A DNA stretch of 59,528 nucleotides from Candidatus Kaiserbacteria bacterium RIFCSPHIGHO2_01_FULL_53_31 (GCA_001781095.1 MFKU01000014.1:1-59528), one strand, 5' to 3'; positions 1-8,556 are shown, counted from the stretch's first letter. Notes: generated from the sequence alone by a model not told the origin. A program made the numbers and translations.

Positions 1-123
1 AAACCTTCTAATCTGAGCTTCAGAGGGTATTTGTTTGAGTGTGTACATAGCTTCCATGATACGGGAGCTGTACCAACTGGGTCTGGATACCCATTTAGGA
101 GCACTAGAAGTAAAATAAAGAAC

Positions 124-258
124 CTAATTCTCTATAGAATATTCCACTGCGTTCCGTCCCTTATCTGATTTTGGCTTCGGTACATCAAACCATTGAGGGT
201 GTTGCTTGAACATGGCTCGTAATTCACGTATGCTTTTATCAAGATCCTTGAATTTGAG
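124..258 (-). pseudogene. small gene remnant
   Basis: An open stretch on the minus strand ends in TAG and is bounded upstream by an in-frame TAG. It reads as plausible protein containing MFKQHPQWFDVPKPK, with ATG at 213 as the only start (29 codons). I do not recognise a family. The flanks (1-123 and 259-356) hold nothing I can support. It is probably the tail of a decayed gene, or a very short CDS. Confidence 0.25.
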
Positions 259-356
259 CTACGTTTTCGGTTCAAACTTCCGGACATCGTCACCGCTTGT
301 GCACAAAACTGCAGATACGAGCGAAGTCGCTCTCTAGGTTCTGCTATTATTTACTC

Positions 357-830
357 ATGTCTCGCGCCGCTATTTTTGAATGGGAGGGTCGAGAATATAC
401 TCACGGTCCGAAAAGCGCTGATTGGTACTGGGCGCTTGGCATCATCGCGGTGGCCAGCACGACAGCGTCGATTCTCTTCGGGAATTATCTGCTGACCGTT
501 CTTATTGTTGTGGCTGCCATAACTCTCGCGCTGCACGGAGCGAAGCACCCGCCGTTGCATCGTTTCCGCATCGTCGAGCAGGGACTCGCTATCGGCGACG
601 AGTTATATCCATTTGATAACATGATCTCTTTCGCCATCTTAGAGGATGTGGAAGACGAATTTCCTCCTCTCCTTTCTGTAAAGAACGAAAGTTGGTTGTC
701 GCCGCACTTGATGATCCCGCTTGAGGGCGTTAACGCGGATATGATTTATGAATATTTCCTCCATCACGTCGATGAGGGTAAACACGAACACTCCTTCAGC
801 GATCTCGTCGCCGCGTGGCTTGGGTTTTGA
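357..830 (+). CDS. small two-helix membrane protein of unknown function
   Basis: This encodes 157 residues. The ATG at 357 is preferred over the upstream in-frame GTG because the protein then opens with a soluble stretch (MSRAAIFEWEGREY) followed by two adjacent hydrophobic helices at roughly residues 23-62. The C-terminal 90 residues are soluble and acidic, with a PH-like feel (HRFRIVEQGLAIGDELYPF), so the protein is probably anchored at the inner membrane with a cytoplasmic domain. I do not recognise a named family. It lies just upstream of two arginine tRNA genes with no obvious functional link. Confidence 0.6.
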   Translation: MSRAAIFEWEGREYTHGPKSADWYWALGIIAVASTTASILFGNYLLTVLIVVAAITLALHGAKHPPLHRFRIVEQGLAIGDELYPFDNMISFAILEDVEDEFPPLLSVKNESWLSPHLMIPLEGVNADMIYEYFLHHVDEGKHEHSFSDLVAAWLGF

Positions 831-864
831 AAAAAGGGCAATACTAAGGTACAGTCTCCGTACT

Positions 865-936
865 GCTCCCGTCGTTCAATGGATAGGACATCAGCTTGCG
901 GAGCTGACGATGTCAGTTCGATTCTGGCCGGGAGCA
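865..936 (+). tRNA. tRNA-Arg (anticodon GCG)
   Basis: A 72-nt cloverleaf. The acceptor is GCTCCCG/CGGGAGC with discriminator A936, the D stem GTTC/GGAC, the anticodon stem TCAGC/GCTGA with loop TTGCGGA, and the T loop TTCGATT. The anticodon at 898-900 is GCG, reading CGC and by wobble CGU. No CCA is encoded. Most bacteria use ACG, edited to inosine, for these codons, so a G34 arginine tRNA is unusual. Confidence 0.93.
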
Positions 937-984
937 CATGTGAATGCTGGTGCAAAGCTTTTTAATCTGCGAGAATGGCCAAAC

Positions 985-1197
985 ATGAATCACCATCGGA
1001 TCAATCGGTATACAAAAGATTTCTCCATCGCGGTGGGTATCATTATCATTTGGCGAGGAGTGTGGGTGTTGCTTGATTTATTCGATAAGTGGATGTTCGG
1101 CAATAACCATGTTGTGACGGCCGTGTTGGGAATAATTGTTGGTATCATCATCCTCTATCTTCCCGACCACAATCTCAAAACACTCGAACGGCTATAA
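985..1197 (+). CDS. small two-helix membrane protein
   Basis: This encodes 70 residues starting MNHHRINRYTKDFSIAVG. Two hydrophobic helices (about residues 13-30 and 42-58) are joined by a short polar loop, and the tail is charged (PDHNLKTLERL). The ATG at 985 removes an upstream extension that would overlap the tRNA gene. Small proteins of this layout are common in Parcubacteria, but I know no function. It sits between two arginine tRNA genes. Confidence 0.65.
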   Translation: MNHHRINRYTKDFSIAVGIIIIWRGVWVLLDLFDKWMFGNNHVVTAVLGIIVGIIILYLPDHNLKTLERL

Positions 1198-1233
1198 ACA
1201 CGACTAAATACAGCGTGGTATCGTAATTTTGCA

Positions 1234-1305
1234 GCTCTCGTCGTTCAACGGATAGGATGCGGCCCTCCGAAGGCTGTGATGCCAGTTCGATTCTGGCCGA
1301 GAGCA
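1234..1305 (+). tRNA. tRNA-Arg (anticodon CCG)
   Basis: A 72-nt cloverleaf with acceptor GCTCTCG/CGAGAGC and discriminator A1305. The anticodon stem is CGGCC/GGCTG with loop CTCCGAA, giving anticodon CCG at 1267-1269 (codon CGG). The T stem is GCCAG/CTGGC with loop TTCGATT. No CCA is encoded. The sequence is clearly related to the tRNA-Arg(GCG) 300 bp upstream. A hairpin repeat begins exactly at its 3' terminal GCA. Confidence 0.94.
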
Positions 1306-1342
1306 CTACTTCGCTCAGTTAGGAAACAGAGCTTCGAAGTGC
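1303..1342 (+). repeat. hairpin repeat overlapping the 3' end of tRNA-Arg(CCG)
   Basis: GCACT at 1303-1307 pairs with AGTGC at 1338-1342, enclosing CTTCGCTC and GAGCTTCGAAG modules. The first three bases of the hairpin are the last three of the tRNA. The same arrangement follows tRNA-Gly(UCC) and tRNA-Gly(GCC) near 51 and 54 kb. It may act in transcription termination or tRNA 3' maturation. Confidence 0.6.
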
Positions 1343-1347
1343 ACGCA

Positions 1348-1614
1348 CTAAACTTTCGAACGTTTGATGAGCCCGGTGAGGCGGGACTTCTTGCGAGACG
1401 CGGTATTGGCTTTGATGACGCCCGTCTTACGTGCCTTATCGATTGCGGCATAGGCCGCTGGGAGCAGTTTCTCAGCTTTGACAACCTCTTTGGCAGTGAC
1501 CGCCTGAATCACGGCCTTGGTCGCATCATAGAGCGCGTTCTTGCGGCGCACGTTGAAAACATGCTTCTTAGCCGCCGTGCGGATTGCCTTCTTCGCGGAA
1601 CTGGTTATTGCCAT
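1348..1614 (-). CDS. rpsT: 30S ribosomal protein S20
   Basis: An 88-residue basic protein starting MAITSSAKKAIRTAAKK. It has the S20 pattern of long lysine/arginine-rich helices (NVRRKNALYDATK, KANTASRKKSRLTGLIKR) and the usual length of the family. S20 binds 16S rRNA early in assembly of the small subunit. The gene is monocistronic and divergent from ruvA, with 55 bp between the starts that must hold both promoters. Confidence 0.95.
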   Translation of the reverse strand: MAITSSAKKAIRTAAKKHVFNVRRKNALYDATKAVIQAVTAKEVVKAEKLLPAAYAAIDKARKTGVIKANTASRKKSRLTGLIKRSKV

Positions 1615-1669
1615 GTGCGCTTACCATAATGTATACGCAGTATAAGTGCAAGAGTGATAGGATATACGC

Positions 1670-2215
1670 ATGATTCGACAAGTACGCGGGAAAGTGGTTT
1701 CAATTGGCCCGACGAGTGCCATCGTCGAGGTCGCCGGCCTCGGCATTAAGGTCCATATGAGTTCTCCCCAATCACTTTCAGAAGGCCGCGAAGCTTGCCT
1801 GGCCACCCACCTAGCCGTGAAGCAGGATGGCATGGATCTCTACGGATTCCCCGATGCTCTTGACCGCGACTTTTTTGAGCTCATTCTATCGGTTTCGGGT
1901 GTAGGCCCTAAGACAGCGCAGAGCGTTCTGCGTCGTGCGCCTCGCGAGGCACTCGAGGGAGCCATTAGCGCACGCGATCTCACGTATCTCACCAAAGTCG
2001 TCGGCATCGGGAAGAAAATCGCGGAGAAAATGCTCGTTGAGCTCGCAGACAAAGTAGGCCCGCGTGCCCACGAGAGCCAAGACGGCGAAGTATTTGATAC
2101 ACTCGTCGCCCTTGGCTACACAGAACGCGAAGCGCGCAAGGCGCTGCAAAATATCCCCGACAGCGCGGTCGGCAAAGACGTGCGCCTGAAGGCCGCTTTG
2201 TCGTCCGGCCAATAA
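1670..2215 (+). CDS. ruvA: Holliday junction branch migration protein RuvA
   Basis: This encodes 181 residues, slightly short for RuvA (about 200 in E. coli). The N-terminal OB domain begins MIRQVRGKVVSIGPTSAIVEV. Two helix-hairpin-helix motifs follow (VSGVGPKTAQSVL and VVGIGKKIAEKM), then the C-terminal RuvB-binding domain (TLVALGYTEREARKAL). RuvA tetramers clamp four-way junctions and load the RuvB motor. ruvB and ruvC lie 9-11 kb downstream on the same strand. The stop is 6 bp before the murE-like gene, suggesting cotranscription. Confidence 0.96.
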   Translation: MIRQVRGKVVSIGPTSAIVEVAGLGIKVHMSSPQSLSEGREACLATHLAVKQDGMDLYGFPDALDRDFFELILSVSGVGPKTAQSVLRRAPREALEGAISARDLTYLTKVVGIGKKIAEKMLVELADKVGPRAHESQDGEVFDTLVALGYTEREARKALQNIPDSAVGKDVRLKAALSSGQ

Positions 2216-2221
2216 GTTCAT

Positions 2222-3502
2222 ATGTACGAACTCGTTAATCGCATCGTTCGCCTCTTGCAGACGGTCACGCCACAACCGGTGGTGCGACTGCTGCGGTCGC
2301 CGTATCATGCGTCCCTCGCTTCGCTTGCAACCGTTTCGTACCGATTCCCTGCAAAAAAACTAACGGTCATCGGTATCACCGGTACCAAAGGTAAATCCAC
2401 AACGGCTGAAATGCTTTTTTCAATATTCCGCGCTGCTGGCTATAAAACCGCCCTTATTTCAACGATACGATTCGCGATCGAAGACGACTCTGAACCTAAT
2501 CGATACAAAATGACATTGCAAGGGCGCGGCTTCGCACAGGCCTTTATGCGCAAAGCGCTCACGGCCGGATGTTCGCACCTCATTATTGAAATAACGTCAG
2601 AAAGCACGCTTCAATATCGGCACTGGTTCCTCAACCTCGACGCGCTCGTTGTGACGAATATTCAGCGCGAACACATAGAAAGCCACGGGTCGTTCGAGAA
2701 ATATGTAGCGGCCAAGCGCGCGATCGTCACTACGCTCGCACGCTCACCTAAGAGCGCGCGAATTCTCGTGACAAACGCGGATATTCCAGAAACGAAAAAT
2801 TTTCTTTCCATTCCGGTCACTAAAGCAATCGGCTTCACCGCGGAGGATCTGCATATGCTAGTGAGCGATGACCGCGAAGTGCGTTTTACCTATGCAGGAG
2901 AGGAGTTTTCGCTTCCTTTGCCGGGCACGTTTAATGCAATGAACGCACTGGCCGCCATAAAGCTATGCGAAGCATTCGGCATACCTCTCACCACCATGGC
3001 GACGGCTCTTGCGACGCTTCCTACTGTGCGAGGCCGCGTCGAGCATATCGACGCGGGACAGGATTTTCTCGCAATTGTCGATTACGCCCACACGCCGGAT
3101 TCGCTCCGCGCTCTGTATGGTGCGTTTAAAAACCGTAGGAAAATCTGTGTGCTCGGTAACACGGGTGGCGGCCGAGACACGTGGAAGCGTCTGGATATGG
3201 GAAAAATCGCCGATGAAGAATGCGCAGAAGTTGTTCTCACCAACGAAGACCCCTATGACGAAGACCCACGCACGATCGTCGACGCGATGGCGGCTGGTAT
3301 GCGCCGCGCGCCGACTATCATCATGGACCGTCGCGAAGCGATTCGACATGCACTGTCGCTTGCCAGGAAAGGCGACGCCGTGCTTATTTCTGGGAAAGGC
3401 ACTGATCCCTACATCATGGGACCAAAAGGGTCGAAGCTCCCGTGGAGCGACGCGGCTATTGTCCGAGATGAGTTGGGTACGTTGCTAGCAAATAAGCTAT
3501 AG
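2222..3502 (+). CDS. murE: Mur ligase family protein, MurE-like
   Basis: This encodes 426 residues. The ATP-binding loop GITGTKGKSTTAEM lies at residues 51-64, followed by the Mur central domain (ALVVTNIQREHIESH) and the C-terminal domain (VDYAHTPDSLRALY, VLGNTGGGRDTWKR, TNEDPYDEDPRTI). MurE adds the third amino acid to UDP-MurNAc-dipeptide in the cytoplasm during peptidoglycan synthesis. The usual N-terminal UDP-binding domain of about 100 residues is missing, as in many CPR homologues, so the exact substrate is uncertain. A peptidoglycan synthase is encoded at 13-15 kb. Confidence 0.85.
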   Translation: MYELVNRIVRLLQTVTPQPVVRLLRSPYHASLASLATVSYRFPAKKLTVIGITGTKGKSTTAEMLFSIFRAAGYKTALISTIRFAIEDDSEPNRYKMTLQGRGFAQAFMRKALTAGCSHLIIEITSESTLQYRHWFLNLDALVVTNIQREHIESHGSFEKYVAAKRAIVTTLARSPKSARILVTNADIPETKNFLSIPVTKAIGFTAEDLHMLVSDDREVRFTYAGEEFSLPLPGTFNAMNALAAIKLCEAFGIPLTTMATALATLPTVRGRVEHIDAGQDFLAIVDYAHTPDSLRALYGAFKNRRKICVLGNTGGGRDTWKRLDMGKIADEECAEVVLTNEDPYDEDPRTIVDAMAAGMRRAPTIIMDRREAIRHALSLARKGDAVLISGKGTDPYIMGPKGSKLPWSDAAIVRDELGTLLANKL

Positions 3503-3511
3503 TAGTCTCGT

Positions 3512-4456
3512 ATGGAACGAGACGCATGGTTCTTCGTCGGAATCCTGGTTTTTATATTCCTCATTTGGATTGCTACCGGAGGACCTACGCATCCGATCTC
3601 CTTCACCGGCCCGACACTTGCGCAGCCAGAAGAGCTCGGCGGCGGCACCTATCTGCAATTCCCGCGTGCTCCGTTCACCATCGGCAGTCCCGAAACACGT
3701 TTGCTCGGCTCCTCAAATGGTGCGGAACGGCCGGCGGCGGCACCTCGATACGACTCATCTTTCGGCCCGACTTCAGCATACCGAAACATCGTCTCGTTGA
3801 ATGACTACATCTCGAACGCAGACACCGTGAAGGAATATGTCGAGATCAATGTGTCACAGAACGCGGGCGGGCCTGTGAACATTACCGGATGGACGCTGGC
3901 GAGCGAAACGACCGGTAACACCGAAGTGATACCGCGCGGGACCGCGGTTCCCATCCTCGGCGTCGTCAATCAGACTCAGAATATTCTTCTGAATCCCGGC
4001 GATCGTGCGATTGTGAGCTCCGGGCAGTCACCTATGGGGGTATCCTTCCGCGAGAATAAATGCACGGGATACTTAAACACGTTTCAGAATTTCTATCCAG
4101 CCCTGCCCCAGAATTGCCCTACGGCGGCAAAGGAGCTCGAAACCTTTTACGGCTCGCGAGGAAGTCACGATCTCGCCTGTGTCGATTACATGGAAACCGT
4201 CCCGCGCTGTCGCTTCCCGCTCGGAGGGAAAAATGATTTGAGTGTTACCTGCAAGGCGTTCCTCACCGATTATTTGAACTATAACGGCTGCGTGAATGTA
4301 CACCAGGGCGACGCCGATTTCGCAGGCAACACCTGGCGCATCTACTTGGGCCGCAAAACGACATCGGGCAAGACGAAGCCGATGTGGCGCACGAGCCGCG
4401 AAGTCGTTCAGCTTTTCGATGAGAGGTATAAGACCGTCGATGAGTTCAGTGACTAG
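3512..4456 (+). CDS. membrane-anchored protein with lamin-tail-like domain
   Basis: This encodes 314 residues. A single N-terminal helix (residues 7-22, FFVGILVFIFLIWIA) anchors an exported domain. Residues about 90-180 resemble a lamin-tail/LTD immunoglobulin fold: EYVEINVSQNAGGPVNITGW followed by LLNPGDRAIVSSG. The C-terminal part has six cysteines (KCTGYL, NCPTAA, LACVDY, RCRFPL, TCKAF, NGCVN), which may form disulfides. LTD proteins are found on cell surfaces in many bacteria and CPR, but their role is unclear. It starts 10 bp after murE. Confidence 0.65.
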   Translation: MERDAWFFVGILVFIFLIWIATGGPTHPISFTGPTLAQPEELGGGTYLQFPRAPFTIGSPETRLLGSSNGAERPAAAPRYDSSFGPTSAYRNIVSLNDYISNADTVKEYVEINVSQNAGGPVNITGWTLASETTGNTEVIPRGTAVPILGVVNQTQNILLNPGDRAIVSSGQSPMGVSFRENKCTGYLNTFQNFYPALPQNCPTAAKELETFYGSRGSHDLACVDYMETVPRCRFPLGGKNDLSVTCKAFLTDYLNYNGCVNVHQGDADFAGNTWRIYLGRKTTSGKTKPMWRTSREVVQLFDERYKTVDEFSD

Positions 4457-4491
4457 AAAAAATTACCTAAAAGGGGTACGGTATACACAAC

Positions 4492-4564
4492 GCGCCCATA
4501 GCTCAGTTGGTAGAGCAGCTCCCTTTTAAGGAGAAGGTCGCAGGATCGTAACCTGCTGGGCGCA
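4492..4564 (+). tRNA. tRNA-Lys (anticodon TTT)
   Basis: A 73-nt cloverleaf with acceptor GCGCCCA/TGGGCGC, discriminator A4564, D stem GCTC/GAGC and anticodon loop CTTTTAA (TTT at 4525-4527). The T stem is GCAGG/CCTGC but its loop reads ATCGTAA instead of TTCRANN. The nearly universal T54-A58 reverse-Hoogsteen pair is thus inverted to A54-T58. No CCA is encoded. Confidence 0.93.
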
Positions 4565-4625
4565 CAGTGTGGTTCTTTTTACTGGAAGAGGAATTTGCTT
4601 CTTAAGAGCGGAAAAGGAGGAAATC

Positions 4626-4901
4626 ATGGAAGACGTAAATAACGCCTATGTATGTGCGCGTCGAATTATCGTGGAAATTGATCTTCCTGAAAGGTGTGCG
4701 AATGAATTTAAGAGAGAATTCCACGCCAAATTCACTGAGGACGGTGAATATTCAGAAGATATCGAGACACGAATGGTCGGCAGCCACCAAAAAGAGGACC
4801 AGTGCACGGTTATCTTCCGCACTTCAGAAGAGGAGGAGGGACGCATTTACAAGTTCTGCGAGCTCTTTTTCCTCGATAGGAACATTTCATTTCACATCTG
4901 A
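4626..4901 (+). CDS. small acidic protein of unknown function
   Basis: This encodes 91 residues (MEDVNNAYVCARRIIVEIDL...). The ATG at 4626 follows a near-perfect Shine-Dalgarno sequence (aaaaggagg), which decides the start over an upstream in-frame GTG/TTG. The protein is soluble, rich in Glu/Asp, with two cysteines and alternating beta-like stretches. I do not recognise a family. A strong hairpin follows its stop, so it is probably a single-gene transcript. Confidence 0.7.
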   Translation: MEDVNNAYVCARRIIVEIDLPERCANEFKREFHAKFTEDGEYSEDIETRMVGSHQKEDQCTVIFRTSEEEEGRIYKFCELFFLDRNISFHI

Positions 4902-4912
4902 TACGTGCACAT

Positions 4913-4937
4913 AGGGTTTCGCTTCCAGCGAAACCCT
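4913..4937. terminator. convergent hairpin terminator
   Basis: A perfect 11-bp stem (AGGGTTTCGCT/AGCGAAACCCT) with a 3-nt loop lies between the plus-strand gene ending at 4901 and holA ending at 4944 on minus. It could serve both directions. T-runs on either side are short. Confidence 0.6.
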
Positions 4938-4943
4938 TGAAAT

Positions 4944-5648
4944 TTATACCGATAACGCGAATCGCTCTAAGGATTCTGCCAAGTCGAGTCCACGACGACG
5001 AGACTCTTGTAGGAGAGATACGAGATCGCGAGAAAGTTTCCTGGCTTCATCAAACGGCCACGTTCTGCTTCCCTTTTCCATCAAGTCGCGCGCTTTCCAG
5101 TGCAAGAGGCCATGGAGCATCTCGGGCGCGTCGCCCGCGTAAAGCGCTCGGTTGATCTCCAGCCAGAGTCTTTCGCGACTTCGTGCACCGAGTGCATTAA
5201 CGAGATTTGAATTGAATCCTCGTTCGGTCGAGTGCGCGACAGATTTGTCGTATTTGTATTCAAATTTCGCTTTGGCAATAATCTTTTTCGCTTTTGCCGC
5301 CAGCAGTTTGGGCGCGAGAATCACGATGGCGTTGTCTGAGTCAGCAATCATATCAATATAATCATCGAGCACCGAGCTCTTACTGGATTCTGACACCGTT
5401 AGTGCATCATCAGATGGTGGGCTTACGGTGTCCCTCACAGTCGGGAATGGATCATCGATGAGCGTGAGAGTCCTCTTCGCGAAGAGACTGTTTGATAATG
5501 CCGCATCGAGCAATGTGCTTACGTTCAGTTCTTCGCGCGAAAGTCGCACGTAGACGAGATTTGGCTCTTTTACTCTTGCTTTCTCGATCCATTCAAACGC
5601 TTTGGATCGCGTCTTCGCGACATCACTACCGTGGAAGAGATATATCAT
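4944..5648 (-). CDS. holA: DNA polymerase III delta subunit-like protein (clamp loader)
   Basis: This encodes 234 residues starting MIYLFHGSDVAKTRSKAF, the usual HolA opening. The segment SLFAKRTLTLIDD matches the delta-subunit AAA+ fold, which has no Walker motif, and the C-terminal helical collar (SRDLVSLLQESRRRGLDL) is short. Family members are usually about 330 residues, so this is a reduced version. Delta opens the beta clamp (DnaN, encoded at 15.6 kb). The start overlaps the polA stop by 4 bp, indicating translational coupling in tsaE-polA-holA. Confidence 0.8.
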   Translation of the reverse strand: MIYLFHGSDVAKTRSKAFEWIEKARVKEPNLVYVRLSREELNVSTLLDAALSNSLFAKRTLTLIDDPFPTVRDTVSPPSDDALTVSESSKSSVLDDYIDMIADSDNAIVILAPKLLAAKAKKIIAKAKFEYKYDKSVAHSTERGFNSNLVNALGARSRERLWLEINRALYAGDAPEMLHGLLHWKARDLMEKGSRTWPFDEARKLSRDLVSLLQESRRRGLDLAESLERFALSV

Positions 5649-8050
5649 AGGCTCTGCATCGTGCCCCAGTTGGGCCCGCCCTTCACAGTCACAAGGATCG
5701 GAACGTCACGGACATCTTCTTTGGACAGCACTGACTCCATAATTTCCTTTATTCGCGCAGCGAGCGTTTCAGTGCGTTCCATTCGAACTTCGTAGACGAG
5801 TTCATCATGCACCTGCAGTACGACATGCGCGTCCTCCTGCACGCCATCTCGCACCATCATGTCGTCGACTCGCACCATCGCGAGTTTAATAATGTCCGCT
5901 TCCGTTCCTTGTACCGGCGCATTTATCGCCATGCGCTCTGCCTGCGCCCGCACATACGGGAGCGATGATTTCATTTCTGGGAATTGGCGGCGGCGGCCGA
6001 AGAGCGTCTCGGTGTATCCGTGCTTGCGCGCGAAGCCGCGCGTGCTCTCGAGATATTCCGAAAGCGTCTTGAATGTAGCGAAGTAGTCCTCGAGATATTG
6101 ATGCGCCTCGGCGGTAGTCGACCCGAGTTGCGCGCGGAGTGCATTCACCCCCATGCCGTAGAGAATACCGAAGTTGATAACCTTCGCGCGTCGGCGCATC
6201 TCGGGGTCAACCTTCTCGGGTGCAACATGGAATACTTGCGCTGCGACTTCTTGGTGCACGTCCCGGCCGTTTCTGAATATCGCGCAGAGCTTCTCGTCGC
6301 CCGAGAGGATGGCCGCAAGCCGCAGTTCTATCTGCGAATAATCGAGCGAGACGAGCGTAAACTCTGGAGGTGCGATGAATGCGTGGCGGATGGCTCTCCC
6401 GCGTTCGGAATGGAGCGGAATATTCTGGAGATTCGGATTTTGACTCGCCATGCGGCCGGTCGTCGTACCTGCCTGAAGAAATTCAGCGTGCAGGCGGTTG
6501 CCCGCATCGAGGAGCGGCGGGAGATTCTCAATATAGGTTGAGAGCAGTTTCTTCAGTTCGCGATATTCGAGGATGTCGCTGACGATGGGATGCGCATCGC
6601 GAATCTTCTCGAGCTCGCTCTCGCGCGTCGATCGCTGGCCGCCCGCCGTTTTCCTCTGTTTCTCGGGAATAATCCGGAGCTCATCGAAGAGCACTTCACC
6701 GAGTTGTTTAGGTGAACTCACGTTGAACTCACGTCCCGCCGCACTAAATATTTTTTTTTCAAAATTGAGAAGTTCGGAACGATATTTTTTTGCAAGGATA
6801 TTTAGTGCGCCGGGATCAATGAGAACGCCGCGTTTCTCCATTCGGTCTATGATCGGTATCAGCGGCTTTTCAATTTTTTCATAGACGTCGCGCACTCGCC
6901 CTAGTTCGGCTATTTGTTTCTCGAGGACCGCATACGCTCCGTCAAATGCTCGCTCTTTGGTAAACGCAAGAATATCGTCGAGTGATGGATTGGTGAAGTC
7001 CGACGAAATAAGCCAGAGCATGACTGCCGCTTCAGCGAGGAGCGTTGCCTCAACTTCTTCGACGGGTATGTCTGGCTCAAAGACTATGTCTAATGACCCA
7101 TTTTGGAGCGATGTGAGGCCTGACGACTTCGCGAGAACACTCTTCACCCGTTCGCGTAGTGAGCGGAAGCCGAACTCGTCGCACATACTAAGCACTTTCT
7201 GAATATTCACGCCCTCGTGCCAGAGTCTTTCTGGCAAGGTGAAAGCGATTGGAGCGTCGAGCCGTATCGTCGCAAGAGATTTGGAGAATCGTGCATCCTC
7301 TTCATGTTCTCTAAGCAAGCCAATCATGCGAGCTTTGATGCCTTTTTTTATGAATGCATCATCACCCTTCTTCAGGGCCGCATATATTTTCTCAATCGAG
7401 CCGAAGCCCGTGATGAGTTCTGTCGCTGTCTTCTCGCCGACGCCGGGAATACCCTTAATATTGTCGGAAGGATCTCCGCGAAGCCCTTTCCAATCCGGAA
7501 TGAGTGCAGGAAGAAAGCCGAATCGCGCGAGCACTGCCTTCTCGTCGTAGAGAATGGTGTCATTGATGCCTTTTTTGGGCGTGTAGACACGAACGCGCTC
7601 GTCGTCGACGAGCTGGAGCGTGTCCATGTCGCCCGACGCGATGATAACGTCAACTCCTTTCTCTGTTTTTAATTCGTGCGAGATCGTACCGAGCAAGTCA
7701 TCAGCTTCAAATCCTTCGCGTTCATATGCGGGGATGCCAAACGCGTCAAAAACCTTTCGCGATTCCTGTAGCTGGAGGGCGAGAGCGTCATCCGTCTTCA
7801 CGCGTGTCGCTTTATATCCTTCATATGCCTCGTGACGGATCGTCGGCTTCGGCAAGTCGTAGCAGGCAGCAATGTAGTCGGGCTTCAGATCAGTAATAAT
7901 CTTGAGCAACATCGCGACGAGACCGTAGAGCGCGCCCGTGGGCGCGCCCGTGGGGCCTGTGAACTCAGGGAGTGCGTGGTAGGCGCGATGAATGATCGCG
8001 TGCGTGTCGAGTAGAACGATTCGCTTCTTGTTTGTAAGTTTCTTAGCCAT
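5645..8050 (-). CDS. polA: DNA polymerase I
   Basis: This encodes 801 residues from ATG at 8050; an alternative start 18 bp upstream would overlap tsaE further. The N-terminal 5' nuclease (VLLDTHAIIHRAYHALPEF; EREGFEADDLLG; helix-hairpin-helix GIPGVGEKTATEL) spans about residues 10-300. The 3'-5' exonuclease region (about 320-400) is strongly reduced and lacks recognisable catalytic acidic motifs. The polymerase domain is complete: motif A DYSQIELRLAAILSGD, motif B RRRAKVINFGILYGMG, motif C LQVHDELVYEV. It should act in repair and Okazaki processing without proofreading. Confidence 0.96.
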   Translation of the reverse strand: MAKKLTNKKRIVLLDTHAIIHRAYHALPEFTGPTGAPTGALYGLVAMLLKIITDLKPDYIAACYDLPKPTIRHEAYEGYKATRVKTDDALALQLQESRKVFDAFGIPAYEREGFEADDLLGTISHELKTEKGVDVIIASGDMDTLQLVDDERVRVYTPKKGINDTILYDEKAVLARFGFLPALIPDWKGLRGDPSDNIKGIPGVGEKTATELITGFGSIEKIYAALKKGDDAFIKKGIKARMIGLLREHEEDARFSKSLATIRLDAPIAFTLPERLWHEGVNIQKVLSMCDEFGFRSLRERVKSVLAKSSGLTSLQNGSLDIVFEPDIPVEEVEATLLAEAAVMLWLISSDFTNPSLDDILAFTKERAFDGAYAVLEKQIAELGRVRDVYEKIEKPLIPIIDRMEKRGVLIDPGALNILAKKYRSELLNFEKKIFSAAGREFNVSSPKQLGEVLFDELRIIPEKQRKTAGGQRSTRESELEKIRDAHPIVSDILEYRELKKLLSTYIENLPPLLDAGNRLHAEFLQAGTTTGRMASQNPNLQNIPLHSERGRAIRHAFIAPPEFTLVSLDYSQIELRLAAILSGDEKLCAIFRNGRDVHQEVAAQVFHVAPEKVDPEMRRRAKVINFGILYGMGVNALRAQLGSTTAEAHQYLEDYFATFKTLSEYLESTRGFARKHGYTETLFGRRRQFPEMKSSLPYVRAQAERMAINAPVQGTEADIIKLAMVRVDDMMVRDGVQEDAHVVLQVHDELVYEVRMERTETLAARIKEIMESVLSKEDVRDVPILVTVKGGPNWGTMQSL

Positions 8051-8486
8051 ACACCAGTTTCCGCGCATTGTCGGGCAGTACCTCTATTGAAATGGTCTTC
8101 GCTGTGAATTTTACGAGGGCATCAGCTACTTTCTCTGGCCATTCGAGCAGAATAAGATTTTCAGGTTCCTGCATAATTTCATCGAAACCGAGCGAAGCGA
8201 GATCGCTCCCCTTTTCGAGCCGGTACGCGTCGATATGAATCAATCTTTCAAACTCGGAATTCGCACTTCCAAATTTATATATTTTCTCGAGGACAAACGT
8301 CGGACTATTCACCGTTTCTGTAACACCGAGCGTTCGCGCGACCGCTTTCGTAAAAGCAGTCTTCCCTGCCCCGAGCTCTCCCGAAAGGGTGATCAATGTC
8401 GCCCACTTCACCGTCGGCGCGAGTGAGTGCGAAAAGCGAGCTGCCTCTTCTTCAAACTCAGTAAGTGTGTGAATGATTCTCTGCAT
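8043..8486 (-). CDS. tsaE: tRNA threonylcarbamoyladenosine biosynthesis ATPase TsaE
   Basis: This encodes 147 residues from MQRIIHTLTEFEEEAARF. The P-loop is LSGELGAGKTAFTKAV, followed by the family signature VNSPTFVLEKIY and HIDAYRLEKGSDLASLGFDE. TsaE hydrolyses ATP to drive the TsaB-TsaD complex in making t6A37 on ANN-decoding tRNAs. The length is typical. I chose ATG 8486 because the upstream extension is not conserved-looking. It overlaps polA by 8 bp and leads that operon. Confidence 0.92.
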   Translation of the reverse strand: MQRIIHTLTEFEEEAARFSHSLAPTVKWATLITLSGELGAGKTAFTKAVARTLGVTETVNSPTFVLEKIYKFGSANSEFERLIHIDAYRLEKGSDLASLGFDEIMQEPENLILLEWPEKVADALVKFTAKTISIEVLPDNARKLVYG

Positions 8487-8507
8487 GAGAGGCTCATTGT
8501 ACCGCTG

Positions 8508-8556
8508 AAAATGGAAGTGCGCCCGGGCCAGCGAAGGCTCGAGCGCACATTTTCCT
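8508..8556 (-). terminator. hairpin after the lipoprotein gene
   Basis: On the minus strand GAAAATGTGCGC pairs with GCGCAC..CATTTTC around a GC-rich 20-nt loop, starting at the stop of the lipoprotein gene. No U-tract follows, so it may be a processing or pausing structure rather than a classic terminator. Confidence 0.4.
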
